Of a stretch of DNA of 64,000 bases, positions 54,771-64,000 are shown piece by piece. This DNA comes from Ochotona curzoniae (taxonomy: Eukaryota > Chordata > Mammalia > Lagomorpha > Ochotonidae). Position numbers and translations under genes: made by a program. Position 1 is the stretch's first letter. Each line of letters starts with the position of its first letter. The notes under the pieces are model-generated. The model was given only the letters and a program-made list of their open reading frames with translations. It made no database searches and was not told the origin of the DNA. The stretch spans positions 12,102,918 through 12,166,917 of the forward strand of contig NW_024467101.1 in the NCBI RefSeq assembly GCF_017591425.1, in the 5' to 3' direction.

Positions 54771-57700
54771 GTGAGGCGCGACGGAGGGCCGGGAGCGAGG
54801 GTCAGGGAGGGAGAGGACGGTGGGAGCCCCGTGGGACCGAGGGGACGCAGGAGCGCGCCGCTAACCTGGGGAAACCGGGGGCCCCGACTCCTGCGCAGCC
54901 TCCACGTGTTCAAAACAGCCGCCTCAGTCCTCCAGCATCCGCCATGCTTAGGGGCCGGCCAATGAGGACGAGCCTCTGAGCCCCGCGAGCCAATCGGCGC
55001 GTCGCTAGCACGCCCCGCGCGACTCGTGTGTCCAATCAGAGGGAGCGGGAGGCGGGATTCCCGGGAGGGGAGGTTTTTGCCGCGAAAAGGCCGCATGGGG
55101 ACGGACACCTGTGGCGGCTCCGGCGGGGGCGGGGCGGCTGGGTGCAGGCTCCGTAACCCCGCGAATTGGCCTTCCCCGGCCGGCTGAAGCACCAGACGCC
55201 CCAAAGTTTCCTGAGCCCCGGGCCCTGTCTTTGCTCCATGGGTGTCTTCTGCCGCTGGCCGCTGGCCTGGCGCCGGCAGCTGCGGGCGCCGTCCTGGCAG
55301 GGTCGCCTGCAGCTGGTGACCAGCCATCCTGGGGACCCTTCGCAGGCGAACCCCGCCAAGAAGGTCCGGGCGGGAGAGAACGAGCCCGGCACGCCGCCCT
55401 CGTCGCCCCTGAGCCCCGAGCAGCTGGTCCGCATCCAGAAGAACAAGGCCGCGGCCCTGCTCCGGCTCGCGGCCCGCAACGTGCCGGCGGGCTTTGGGGA
55501 GAGCTGGAAGAAGCAGCTGTGTGGAGAGTTCGGGAAGCCGTACTTTATCAAGGTGAGGCTTTGGCGGGGATGAAACGGCAGGCCGCGCGCGGGGGACCCC
55601 GGGACACTCCGGGACCCCCCCCCAGTATTGTTAATCCAGCAAGGCCACGTCCAGCTCCCCTTTTTGGATTGCTCTTCATTCTCTTCCCGAACTCCTTTTG
55701 CCTGCAAAAGGGGTGCAGGCAGGGCAGGCTGTTGGCATTGCATTTGCTTGTGTGGGTCCAGGTTGGGACTGGAAGGCCTTGACCGGTCAAATGCAGCAAA
55801 TTTGCTATGCAGGACAGCTAGGCGTGGCCAAGCCAGCAGCCGGAGGGAAGTGAAACCTGGCCTGGCCTCTTAAAAGAAGGGAGGGGAGTTGGTGGCTGGA
55901 AACCCAACGTTGACCCAAACCTGGGAGAGAGAGTAAGGGTGGGGAACAGGGGTGGCTGGTGGTCTTTAGGAAGCTGGGATGTAAAACTCAAGACAGGAGC
56001 TAGCTGGGACCTCTAGGCACTGGCAGTAGAAGCTTTCCTCTGGAGTTGTCTGGATGCCAGTGGGAATCTGATGCTTAGTTCAAATTTTTATCTTTAAAAA
56101 TCAGCTCATGGGATTTGTTACGGAAGAGAGGAAGCGTTACACTGTTTACCCACCCCCACACCAAGTCTTCACATGGACCCAGATGTGTGACATACGAGAT
56201 GTGAGTACAGGCTGGGGACAAAGTTTATCAGGGGGAGGGATCCCAGAACTGTGTTGTCTGTCCTGAATCCAGCAGAAGAAGAGAGACCTGAGTTCATTCA
56301 TGCAGCACAGAGGGAGGACTTAGGCCCATGCACCTTGTGTCTGTCCTCGTAGCTCGTGCTTTCCATAGTTCTGGAACCAACCTCATGGCAGCACTGGAGC
56401 CTTCAGCCGTGCTGCACAAGCGCAGGCCTGGAGCAGCTGGTGGCAGCGTGCCTCCCGTGTGGAGCTGGCACCTCCACGTCCATGCCCTCTGGCCTGCCTT
56501 GGCCCTGCTCAAGCCTCTGAATTGGTCACCTCTCAGACCTCCTTCTCCAAGGCTTGTTTGTTACTTAGCACTTGAAGACACCTCTTAAATAGGGCCTCGC
56601 CACCCCACACCCCACTGGACCGTGTTCATTATTTTTGAAAGAGTTATTTACAGAGAGAAGATATTCCATCTACTGATTCACTCCCCAAATAATAGAATTA
56701 GGTAGGGCTAAGCCAGGCCAAAGCTGGGAGCCAGGGGTTTCTTTCTGGGTCTTCCACATGGCTGCAGGTTCCCAAGATCTTGGGCCACCCTCAGCTGTTT
56801 TCCCAGACTGTTAGCAGGGAGTTGGATGAGAAGTGGGCAGCCAGGACTTGAACTTGCATGCTAGTGGTAACCTCACAAGGCAACAGCTTAATTTTGTGTG
56901 GTACAACACAGTCCTGCCCCCAGAGATTGTTTTGTTTCAAAGACCTGTCAAGGAAAGGGGTGGGCTGACATCAGGACCATGGGACGGAGGTTAATGGAGC
57001 ATCAGTTACTGCTTGGGGTTCTCAGTTGGGTCCAAAGGGAGGCTCCCCCTCCCCCTGTGCCGTCCTGCAGGTTACTGGTCAGCCAGTGTGGCATGGCACT
57101 GCGTACACTGCAGTGTGGTGTTCCCTGTGCTCCGTGTTACAGGTGAAGGTTGTCATCCTGGGACAGGATCCATATCATGGACCCAACCAAGCGCACGGGC
57201 TGTGCTTCAGCGTCCAGAGGCCTGTCCCGCCTCCGCCCAGGTACGGCTGCCTACAGAAGTGATTGCATGCAGATGTGTTCTCTGCATGTTCCAGGTGTGC
57301 CGGGGGTGGGGGACAGGACTGGCATTTGCCTTCTGCGCAGGATTTCTCAGTGTGGGCGCTGCTGGCGTGGAGGTCTGGATCGTTTGGCATCGTGCACTGT
57401 GGGATGTTGGGGAATGATAGAGAAAATTACCCCTGATGAAGAACCACTGGCTGGAAGGATTTTATGTAATGGTATATGCAGGTGGATAAATGTAAAGGGT
57501 CCTTAACAGCTTTATGGAGAATTGGTGTGATTTTTTAAATTCCATTTTTCCGTGAGTTTTGTTTTGTTTTTGTTTTAAGATTCATTCATTTTTATTGGAA
57601 AGTCAGATATACAAAAAGGAGAGACAGAAAGATCCTCCATCCACTGGTTCACTAACCAAGTGGCTGCAACAGCCAGAGCTGAGCTGATCTGAAGCCTCTT

Positions 57701-60700
57701 CTGGGTTTCCTACACAGATGCAGGATCCCAAGGCCTTGGGCCGTCCTCTGCTGTTTTCCCAGGCCACAAGCAGGGAGCTGGATGGGAAGTGGAGTAGCCA
57801 CGACATCAACTGGTGCCCATAAGGGATCCCAGTGTGTGCAAGGCGAGAACTTTAGCCACTAAGCTACTGCACCAGGCCCTCCATGAACTTTTTGAAGTTT
57901 CTTTATAGATCTAAAATCTATAAAGATAGAAAACCGTAAGCCTCAGTGAGGAGGTGGGTGATGAACTTGGTGTTCCAAAGTGCTTGCTGTTCCTTAGGCA
58001 TAGGCAGGACTGGGCTTTGGCTGGTGGAACTGGCAAGATGCTTACAGCTGGTGGCCTGTTCTCCTGTCATGTAGAGGGCTGGCCATCACACACACCTTGG
58101 GAAGCACACCGCAGAACTCTCAAGATCACAGTTACTAAGGTTCTGTTTCTTCTGACTTGCTTTCAGTTTGGAAAACATCTATAAAGAGCTGTCCACAGAC
58201 ATCGAAGGCTTTGTGCATCCTGGCCATGGCGATCTGTCCGGATGGGCCAAACAAGGTAAAGCCGAGGCTGCTGAATGTGTTGGAGCATGGCAGCCCTTGC
58301 TGTCTGCCGGTGAGAGCTCTAAGCCTAGGGCTGATTTAACCAGACTCAGGGAAGGACGTGGGGTCTCCCATCTGCTGGTTCACTTCCCTAATGGCCCTAA
58401 TGGCCCGAGCCGAGCCCATCTGAAGCCAGGAGCCTGTTGCGAGTCTCTCATGCAGCTGCTTCCCCAGGCCATAAGCGGGGAAGCTGGATTAGAAGTAGAA
58501 TAGCCAGGAGTCTTAACTGGTGACTATATTGAATGCCAGCACTACGGGTGGCAGCTTTACCAGCCATGCCACAGCGCTAACTCCCCATTAGGGTATTTTT
58601 TAAAGTGATTTTGGTGATGGATATGACCCATGCTTAGTACAGCAAACTGAAAGATGCCAAAGAGGCAGAGATTAAAATGCCCTCTACTTTTCTTGCCTGA
58701 GGTCCCCATTGGGTGTACCTGCTGCTGTCATTCAGCTGTGCAGAATCCCAGCAGGCAGTGGTCTCAGGGTTTGTTTGTGTCACTGAGTGCACGCAGGCTG
58801 CTGTGTTGGAACCTGCTTTCACTGCATCTCTTCACCGTGTGTTGACAGGCGTGCTGCTCCTCAACGCTGTGCTCACGGTGCGCGCCCATCAGGCCAACTC
58901 CCATAAGGAGAGGGGATGGGAAGAGTTCACTGACGCCGTGGTGGCCTGGCTGAACCAGAACTCCAGCGGCCTCGTCTTCCTGCTCTGGGGCTCCTACGCC
59001 CAGAAGAAGGGCAGTGCCATCGACAGGGTACGTTTGTCTGTAGCACTCTTGAAATTTTTCTAAGCTCTCTGTGGTATGTCTTTTATGAATTATTTAAAAC
59101 AGTTATCTATTTAGAAGGCCACCTAAGGGCTGACCCCCAGGAGCTAGGATCTGGTTGTCTAAGTAGGTAAGAAGTGTGCTTCAAAGGGGTTTCTTCAGAT
59201 TCATTTGTTCACTTGAAAGTGAGAGTTGGAGATGCTCCCGGCTGGTTTACTCCATCCGTCTCACCCGCTGCCTTTGGTCCTGAGCGGAAACCCACACAGC
59301 ACCTCCTGCTGGGGCCCAGGAGCATACCACAGTCAAGTCACCCTTCCTCTGCTATCCCGCATGGCACTGCTCCTCCACACCCAGTGACAACACCGGCCAG
59401 TCTGCCCAGCAGACGCTGTCCCTGACAGCTGCTCCCCTCCTGTCCTCCCTGCACCATCTGTCCATGTCTGCATTCTTTCCTGTCTGTCTCACACCACCCC
59501 CCGACTACCTTTGCCTTGCGTTGGACCTCATTTAATCTTACTCGGGTGAGTCATGTACTGCTTCCGTGAGAGGCCGCCGTGTTGGCATCGAGCCAGTGAG
59601 GATGATGGTTGCAGCTGGCCTCTGCCAGGACTCCACTCTGTTCACTGTGAGCTGCAAGCTGACCAAGCCTCTGGACCTTTTCTTGGTGCCCTGCTGCTGT
59701 CTCCTCGCACAGCTGAGTCCTCTCTGCTCAGAGCTGGCAGCTCCCTGGGGCTTCCCGGAGGACCTGGGTTCACACGAGCCAAGGCTGCTTTGCCAGCGCT
59801 GAGCACCCGTGGCTGCTCAGTACCCTCACTGGCCCTTCCTGGGGATCTGTCACCTGTAAGTCTCACACCACAAGTGGATGACAACTGCTGAGTGGACTTG
59901 AACCTTGGTGACCCAGCTCCCGGCTCTGCATTTTTAAGGTTTCACTTTTATTGAAAGGCAAATTTACAGAGATTGAGAGACATAAAAAGATCTCTGTCTA
60001 CTGGTTCACTCCCCAAATGGCAGCAACAGCCAGAGCTCAGCGGATCTGAAGCCAGGAGCTACTTCTGGGCTTCGCATGCAGGTGCAGGGATCTGGATGGG
60101 AAGTGGAACAGTCGGGTCACAAACCTCCATCCATATGGGATTATGGGATGCCAGCACGTATAGGCAGAAGATTAGCCTTGAGTCACTGTGTCAACAGTAT
60201 TGCTTGTTTGTTTTTAAATTTATTTGGGAGTCAGATTATTTGAAACACAGAGTTACAGAGAGAGGTGGTAAGAGAGATCTTCTGTCCACTGGTCCACTGT
60301 TGATTTCTCCATGGTTAGGGGTGAACCAGGCCAGAACCAGGAGCTCCATCCAGGTCTCCCTCATGGATGGCAGCAGCCCAGACACTCGACAGGCTCTGCT
60401 GTTTTCTTTTATAATAATTAAGAGTTATTGATCACAGAGGAGATACAGAGAGAAAGATCCTCTGTCCACTAGTTCACTCCCCAAGCGACTTCAACCACTG
60501 GAGCTGAACCAATCTGAAACCAGGAGCCTCTCCCAGGCCTCATAAGGACACAGAGTCCCAAGGCTTTGGGCCATCCCTGCCCTCCCAGGGCAAAGGCAGG
60601 GACTGGATAGGAAGTGGAGCAGTCGGGATACGAACTGGTGCCCACATGGGATCCTGGAGCGCTCAAGGCAAGGACTCTAGCATTATTAATATAGTACGAG

Positions 60701-61422
60701 GGTACTTCCAATAGACTGCGATGAGATGGTGATTCCTACAGCAAATAGAGATAGCTGGAAAGGCAGTATCCATTCCTGCTTTTCCTGAAAGCAATTCTGC
60801 AAGTAGCGTCTTAGAGTTTTCCAGAAAAAGTGTTAATGCATTTGTTGTTTTACCCTGTCCCTCCCCTTCTTGATAAAACGACAGCGTGTCACTGATCACT
60901 GTGTTAGCTGGGCCATGTTCTAGTACCTTTGAGGTGTTGTCAAAAACTTCAGGAAGAGGCTGAGCGGCTTTTAGGCACTGGACCTACGTGTGGCTTGGGT
61001 TGATGGAACCCGTGCAGAGTGGGCCGCCTTCTCAGTGTGTGGCTGTCTGTCTGAGTCCTGGTGGCAGTCTGCAGTGGAATGGCTGGATACAAAGTCTCAG
61101 CACCTGAGAATTGAGTGGCCCCCAGCAGACTGAAGGCTGACCCTGCCCTGGCAGGTGCTTTGTGGATGAACCCACCAAAGGCCTTGAGTTTGGTTACCAC
61201 CGGGAATTGTGCTCCTGCCTCAGGGCAGCTGCTGTTTTTTTCCGAAAGCCCCAAGCCTGTCAGCTTGTTTTGTCTTTGCAGAAGCGGCACCACATCCTGC
61301 AGACGGCTCATCCGTCTCCCTTGTCAGTGCATCGAGGGTTCTTCGGGTGCAGGCATTTTTCTAAGACGAATGAGTTGCTGCGCAAGTCTGGCAAGAAGCC
61401 CATCGACTGGAAGGCGCTGTGA
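54639..61422 (+). CDS. UNG: UNG isoform 2, nuclear uracil-DNA glycosylase (seven coding exons)
   Basis: UNG2 cuts uracil out of DNA at replication forks and in somatic hypermutation, starting base-excision repair. Exons 54639-54770, 55346-55552, 56105-56200, 57143-57240, 58167-58255, 58849-59027 and 61282-61422 join to 313 codons plus TGA, the human length. The N-terminus QKTLHSFF (residues 4-11) is a PIP box for PCNA. Ser23-Pro, Thr60-Pro and Ser64-Pro, the known cell-cycle phosphosites, are kept. Residues 73-88 ([16 protein letters not shown]) are the RPA-binding helix. Catalysis: GQDPYHG with Asp154, and HPSPLS with His277 and the DNA-intercalating Leu281. No defect was seen. Its second exon is shared with UNG1. 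Confidence 0.97.
54940..55237 (+). promoter_or_regulatory. UNG: UNG1 promoter and leader
   Basis: The block contains three CCAAT cores: GCCAATGAGG (near 54958), GCCAATCGGC (near 54988) and TCCAATCAGA (55031). An E2F-like TTTTTGCCGCGAAAA lies at 55074-55088. A promoter independent of the UNG2 one is expected here, because the UNG1 leader has no splice donor of its own before the shared exon. Confidence 0.65.
55238..55552 (+). CDS. UNG: UNG exon 1B (UNG1 leader plus shared region)
   Basis: 55238-55345 is the UNG1-only leader. Its last bases TTCGCAG serve as the acceptor when exon 1A is spliced in, so 55346-55552 (69 codons, both isoforms) begins GCG AAC CCC. The donor GTGAGG is at 55553. The shared part ends [10 protein letters not shown]. 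Confidence 0.95.
55238..61422 (+). CDS. UNG: UNG isoform 1, mitochondrial uracil-DNA glycosylase
   Basis: An alternative first coding segment (55238-55345) reads directly into the shared exon at 55346, giving 305 codons plus stop (human 304). The 36-residue leader starts [20 protein letters not shown]: rich in Arg and Trp/Leu with no acid in its first 30 residues, as expected of a mitochondrial targeting sequence. It is transcribed from a second promoter within the UNG2 first intron. The shared body from ANPAKK onward is identical to UNG2. Confidence 0.93.
56105..56200 (+). CDS. UNG: UNG exon 3
   Basis: The acceptor AAATCAG and donor GTGAGT flank 96 nt, phase 0, encoding residues 114-145 of UNG2 ([18 protein letters not shown] is included). 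Confidence 0.96.
56632..56910 (-). mobile_element. C-type SINE
   Basis: ACTGATTCACTCCCCAAATA and CAGGGAGTTGGATGAGAAG, in UNG intron 3. Confidence 0.7.
57143..57240 (+). CDS. UNG: UNG exon 4 (water-activating loop)
   Basis: The acceptor TGTTACAG and donor GTACGG flank 98 nt. [20 protein letters not shown] holds the catalytic Asp154 and the uracil-specificity Tyr156. Confidence 0.97.
57575..57880 (-). mobile_element. C-type SINE inserted in a palindromic element
   Basis: TTTTAAGATTCATTCATTTT to GCTACTGCACCAGGCCC. The flanks 57536-57565 and 57880-57900 carry inverted-repeat sequence like that at 51063. Confidence 0.8.
58167..58255 (+). CDS. UNG: UNG exon 5
   Basis: The acceptor GCTTTCAG and donor GTAAAG flank 89 nt encoding [20 protein letters not shown] and GDLSGWAKQ. 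Confidence 0.96.
58345..58588 (-). mobile_element. C-type SINE, partial
   Basis: TCTGCTGGTTCACTTCCC to GCCATGCCACAGCGCTAAC, in UNG intron 5. Confidence 0.65.
58849..59027 (+). CDS. UNG: UNG exon 6
   Basis: The acceptor TTGACAG and donor GTACGT flank 179 nt. [17 protein letters not shown] supplies the uracil-binding Asn, and the exon ends [16 protein letters not shown]. Confidence 0.97.
59932..60188 (-). mobile_element. C-type SINE with internal deletion
   Basis: TTATTGAAAGGCAAATTTAC and GGTTCACTCCCCAAATGGC; UNG intron 6. Confidence 0.7.
60212..60400 (-). mobile_element. C-type SINE, 3' part
   Basis: AAATTTATTTGGGAGTCAGA and the body to about 60400. Confidence 0.6.
60412..60676 (-). mobile_element. 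C-type SINE
   Basis: TAGTTCACTCCCCAAGCGAC to CTCAAGGCAAGGACTCTAG. It is the third minus-strand copy in a row. Confidence 0.75.
61282..61422 (+). CDS. UNG: UNG exon 7 (Leu-intercalation loop, stop)
   Basis: The acceptor CTTTGCAG precedes 141 nt ending [21 protein letters not shown] carries the catalytic His277 and the minor-groove Leu281. The protein ends KKPIDWKAL. Confidence 0.97.
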   Translation, partial: KRHHILQTAHPSPLSVHRGFFGCRHFSKTNELLRKSGKKPIDWKAL

Positions 61423-62285
61423 CCTGGAGTTGAATTCGTGGGTCACAAGAAGCTGCTGTTGATTTGATCCATCTGTAACCAAGTCACATCGGAACTTAAG
61501 TGCTGTGGACATGGCAGGGGCTGCCCTTGGGCCCAGTGTCTTTCTCTGCACTCGCTCAGTTGAAGATGTGAACTGAGGCAGGCCTGACTGTGGATGTGGG
61601 AGATCGACGGTGCCCTGGTGCTCTCTTCCTGCGCGGCCGCTGGCAGGCCAGGAGCACCTTTTTGATAGAGCTGGTAGTTTGCTGCCTGCCGCTGCTGTTT
61701 ACCTGTTAGGTCAGCTCACCTTGCCAGATGTCGCTTGGGAAGACCCCCTGGGCCTGGTCTCTGCCAGATGTGCTGTCCCCCTGATCTTTCAGGGAGCCCT
61801 CAGTCCTCTGGTGAGGATGATTGTGAAGGTGTCCTCGCTGGGTGAGCCTTGGCACTCGGGGGCTGAGAGAAGGCGTCAGGTTCTGGTTGGTTCTGTTTAA
61901 CTTGAGTGTGTCTTGAGGAAGTGGTAGAAGTTAAATGCGAAAGTTGGGGAGGAAGGGGTTTCTGGGGTGTTCTTTTAACCGGGCGGAGGTGTTTTCCTCC
62001 AGATATCCTGACTTGAAGTTTTGTTTCTTTTTTTAAGGCAGCAGCGACTGCCACATGCTGTATTTTTATGGGCTGAAGTCACTTGGCTATGTTTTCTACA
62101 ACACTGGAAGTTTTCTTCTATTTTTTTATAATTTTTTTTAACGAATATGCTTAAGCAGGAAGATACTTTTTCAATCCTTTTATAAGAGGCCATCTTGAGT
62201 GTGTACTTCCATCCCTGATCTTGTTAGTGCTGGCTGAGTTAATCCTGCGCAGAGTTGCTAATAAAGGATTGTTGAAGCTTCACTT
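61423..62285 (+). other. UNG: UNG 3' untranslated region
   Basis: Unbroken by recognisable repeats. It ends with an AT-rich part and the AATAAA at 62260. Confidence 0.7.
62260..62265 (+). terminator. UNG: UNG poly(A) signal AATAAA
   Basis: A canonical hexamer 838 bp after the stop codon. 61423-62285 is therefore the likely 3' UTR. Confidence 0.8.
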
Positions 62286-62289
62286 GGTA

Positions 62290-62821
62290 CCTGGTGTTCG
62301 GTAGCGTTTGTAGCTGTCCTTGGGGCTACCCTTGCACCTGTCTCCTCCTTCCACCCTGGTCTCCATGGCAGCATCCGTGTCCTTCACTCTGAGCCTTGCT
62401 TCCTTCTGGGTCCCCTTCGCTGGGCCTGAACAGGGCCTCTCTGGGCTAACTGGAGAGGTGGCAGAGCTGACACCCAGACTCTAGTGCCATGAGCATCCTA
62501 AGTGGGGCCCCTCTGCTGCAGCCCCAGAGGGTATAGGCTCTGGCCAGCAAAGTCTTGAGGGACTTTGCATTGACGTGGGCAAGAAAATTGTGTTCAGGGA
62601 AAACAAGAGGCTAGCAGCTGGACTTGCTGTGGGAGCAGGGATGTGGGGACCTTGTTTTTGCTTGGGAATAGTTCGATTCACACTGTGGCAGAGGACTCCA
62701 GAATTCTGTGGTCAGCACACAGGTGTTAATGGAAGGAAGAGGCCTTCAGGGTTTACCCTACAACGTCTGGGACCTTCGCTTACAAATAAACAACTAATTT
62801 ACCCAAGGAGAAAGGTGATAG
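62290..62821. other. Intergenic DNA 3' of UNG
   Basis: No gene or repeat recognised. The next gene expected from human synteny is ACACB, outside the window. Confidence 0.7.
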
Positions 62822-63118
62822 TTTTTTTTTTTTTTTAAGTTATTTTAGAAACGCACTTGAAAGAGCGACAGGGAGAGGTATCTTGGATGCACTGGTTGGC
62901 CTCCCTTCCTCCCATATGGCCAGTGCTGGACAAGGCCAGAGCCATGGCGCCAGAAGCTCCATCCTGGCTTCCGACACCACACCCGTGTGCTCAGTCCGTC
63001 ATCAGTTGCTTTCCCAGGGCCCCAGATCAGAAGCAGAGCAGCTGGTATTTGGGCTGGCTCTGATGTGCGCTTGTTTTGGGAATTGCAAGCTGCAGATTAA
63101 CTTCCTATGTCACAATAC
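62822..63118 (-). mobile_element. C-type SINE, diverged
   Basis: The T-run at 62822, then a diverged minus-strand body. Confidence 0.6.
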
Positions 63119-63289
63119 CAAGAATCACACACCCACCTCCAATTAGGTTTTGATACCCCAGTGTAGTATTATGAGTAAGGAGAGAGCAAGGAGACCCAAT
63201 TATACCATTGATAATAAAAAAAGTGCATGATTATTTAAATGTGTTAAATTTCAAAAGTGTAGTGACAGTCATTCTGAATCTAACAAAAA

Positions 63290-63445
63290 AAAACCAATTT
63301 TCATTTTATTTCAAAGAGAAAAGAGATCTTCCATTCAGTGGTTTATTATCCAAATGTCTGTAAGGATCAGGGCTGGGCCAGGCAGATGCCATGAGCCAGG
63401 AATTCATCTGGGTTTCTGGTACAATGTACATCAGCAGGAGGATAG
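63290..63445 (-). mobile_element. C-type SINE fragment
   Basis: TTTCAAAGAGAAAAGAGATC and CAGTGGTTTATTATCCAAAT. Confidence 0.6.
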
Positions 63446-63448
63446 GAT

Positions 63449-63640
63449 TAGAAATGTGAATGTGGCTGGCTGAGGGGCGTAACCTAATCCTTCCCCATAA
63501 GGGTGCCGGTTCATGTCCCAGCTGCTCCGCTTCTGATTCAGCTCCTTGCTACTGCACCTGGGAAAGCCGCAGCGGATGGTCCAAGTGCGTGGGCTCCTGC
63601 TGCCGTGTGGGGGACCCAGAGGAGGCCCCAGCCCTCGAGG
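63449..63640 (+). mobile_element. C-type SINE fragment
   Basis: TGCCGGTTCATGTCCCAGC and CTACTGCACCTGGGAAAGC. Confidence 0.65.
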
Positions 63641-63819
63641 TACGTAAAGGGTGATGTACCGATGGCTCTCAGAATTTTGAACATAAGAGAAATCAGTTGT
63701 GCAAATACCCTGGAAAGCAGCTATGCTTACCACTATACCACCAATGCCTCTGCTCACATATGCAAATATACTGGGAGTCCCAAGGTATAAAGTAATTTTG
63801 TGAGAGTCTCTGGTGTGTT

Positions 63820-63895
63820 TTTTTTAAAGATTTATTTTTATTGGAAAGGCAGATATACAGAGAGGAGGAGAGACAGAGAGAAAGATCTCCCACAC
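63820..63895 (-). mobile_element. C-type SINE, 3' end only
   Basis: AAAGATTTATTTTTATTGG and CAGATATACAGAGAGGAGG; the rest is absent. Confidence 0.7.
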
Positions 63896-63965
63896 TCCTG
63901 TCGTATTCACCAGGTGACGTCGGAGAGGCCAAGGGAAAACAATTTAAAAATATATGGATTTTGAT

Positions 63966-64000
63966 GGGCCCAGTGCAGTAACCTAATAGCTAAAGTTCTC
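63966..64000 (+). mobile_element. C-type SINE head, cut by the window edge
   Basis: GGGCCCAGTGCAGTAACCTA, the family's 5' end. Confidence 0.7.

Larger units (their letters stand above)
59028..61281. other. UNG: UNG intron 6
   Basis: Three consecutive minus-strand SINEs at 59932-60676. 59050-59930 and 60680-61280 hold nothing that I can name. Confidence 0.75.

Noticed and set aside
54521..55743. Minus-strand frames of 235-268 codons opposite the UNG start
   Set aside because: GC-rich CpG-island sequence lacks stop codons by composition. The Pro/Arg/Gly-rich products match nothing and oppose proven UNG exons.
60663..60899. A 78-codon minus-strand frame in UNG intron 6
   Set aside because: No recognised family, no splice signals and partly overlapping a SINE.
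1..64000. CRISPR arrays, operons, prophage or bacterial-type systems
   Set aside because: The window is vertebrate nuclear DNA; the tandem repeats present are simple microsatellites without spacers.

Overview
This window is mammalian nuclear DNA, most likely from a lagomorph and probably a pika (Ochotona). Split genes with GT-AG introns and CpG-rich promoters show a vertebrate. More than 50 copies of a tRNA-derived C-type SINE, the family that dominates lagomorph genomes, narrow it further. The youngest copy (33987-34310) looks to me like the pika form rather than the rabbit form. The species call is inference. The gene order SVOP(-) USP30(+) ALKBH2(-) UNG(+) is the one I know from human 12q24.11, so this is an ordinary conserved block.

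Layout. 3671-22306 (minus strand): the first six coding exons of SVOP, a synaptic-vesicle major-facilitator protein, residues 1-193. The gene continues beyond the left edge. Its CpG-rich start region carries a split REST/RE1-like site. 22.7-27.6 kb: intergenic DNA, mostly SINEs. 27914-46953 (plus): all 13 coding exons of USP30, the mitochondrial outer-membrane deubiquitinase, 517 codons with the catalytic Cys77/His452/Ser477 intact. A 3' UTR of about 2 kb ends at a poly(A) signal at 48912. 49120-51738 (minus): the three coding exons of ALKBH2, the nuclear DNA dealkylase, with a non-coding first exon near 52849. 54639-61422 (plus): UNG, uracil-DNA glycosylase, with separate first exons for nuclear UNG2 (313 aa) and mitochondrial UNG1 (305 aa). 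The poly(A) signal is at 62260. The rest, to 64000, is SINE-rich intergenic DNA.

Every exon boundary was read from the sequence, and each joined reading frame closes exactly. USP30 and ALKBH2 converge tail-to-tail with poly(A) signals about 60 bp apart. ALKBH2 and UNG diverge head-to-head about 1.7 kb apart; both repair DNA bases and both carry an N-terminal PCNA-binding motif (APIM and PIP box).

I found no new gene system, CRISPR array or intact autonomous mobile element. The points most worth a second look are the expanded-spacing RE1 in the SVOP leader, short upstream frames ending at the ALKBH2 and UNG2 starts, a 30-nt U6 snRNA fragment with target-site duplication, a duplicated CAT/CAC satellite, and a small family of palindromic MITE-like elements.
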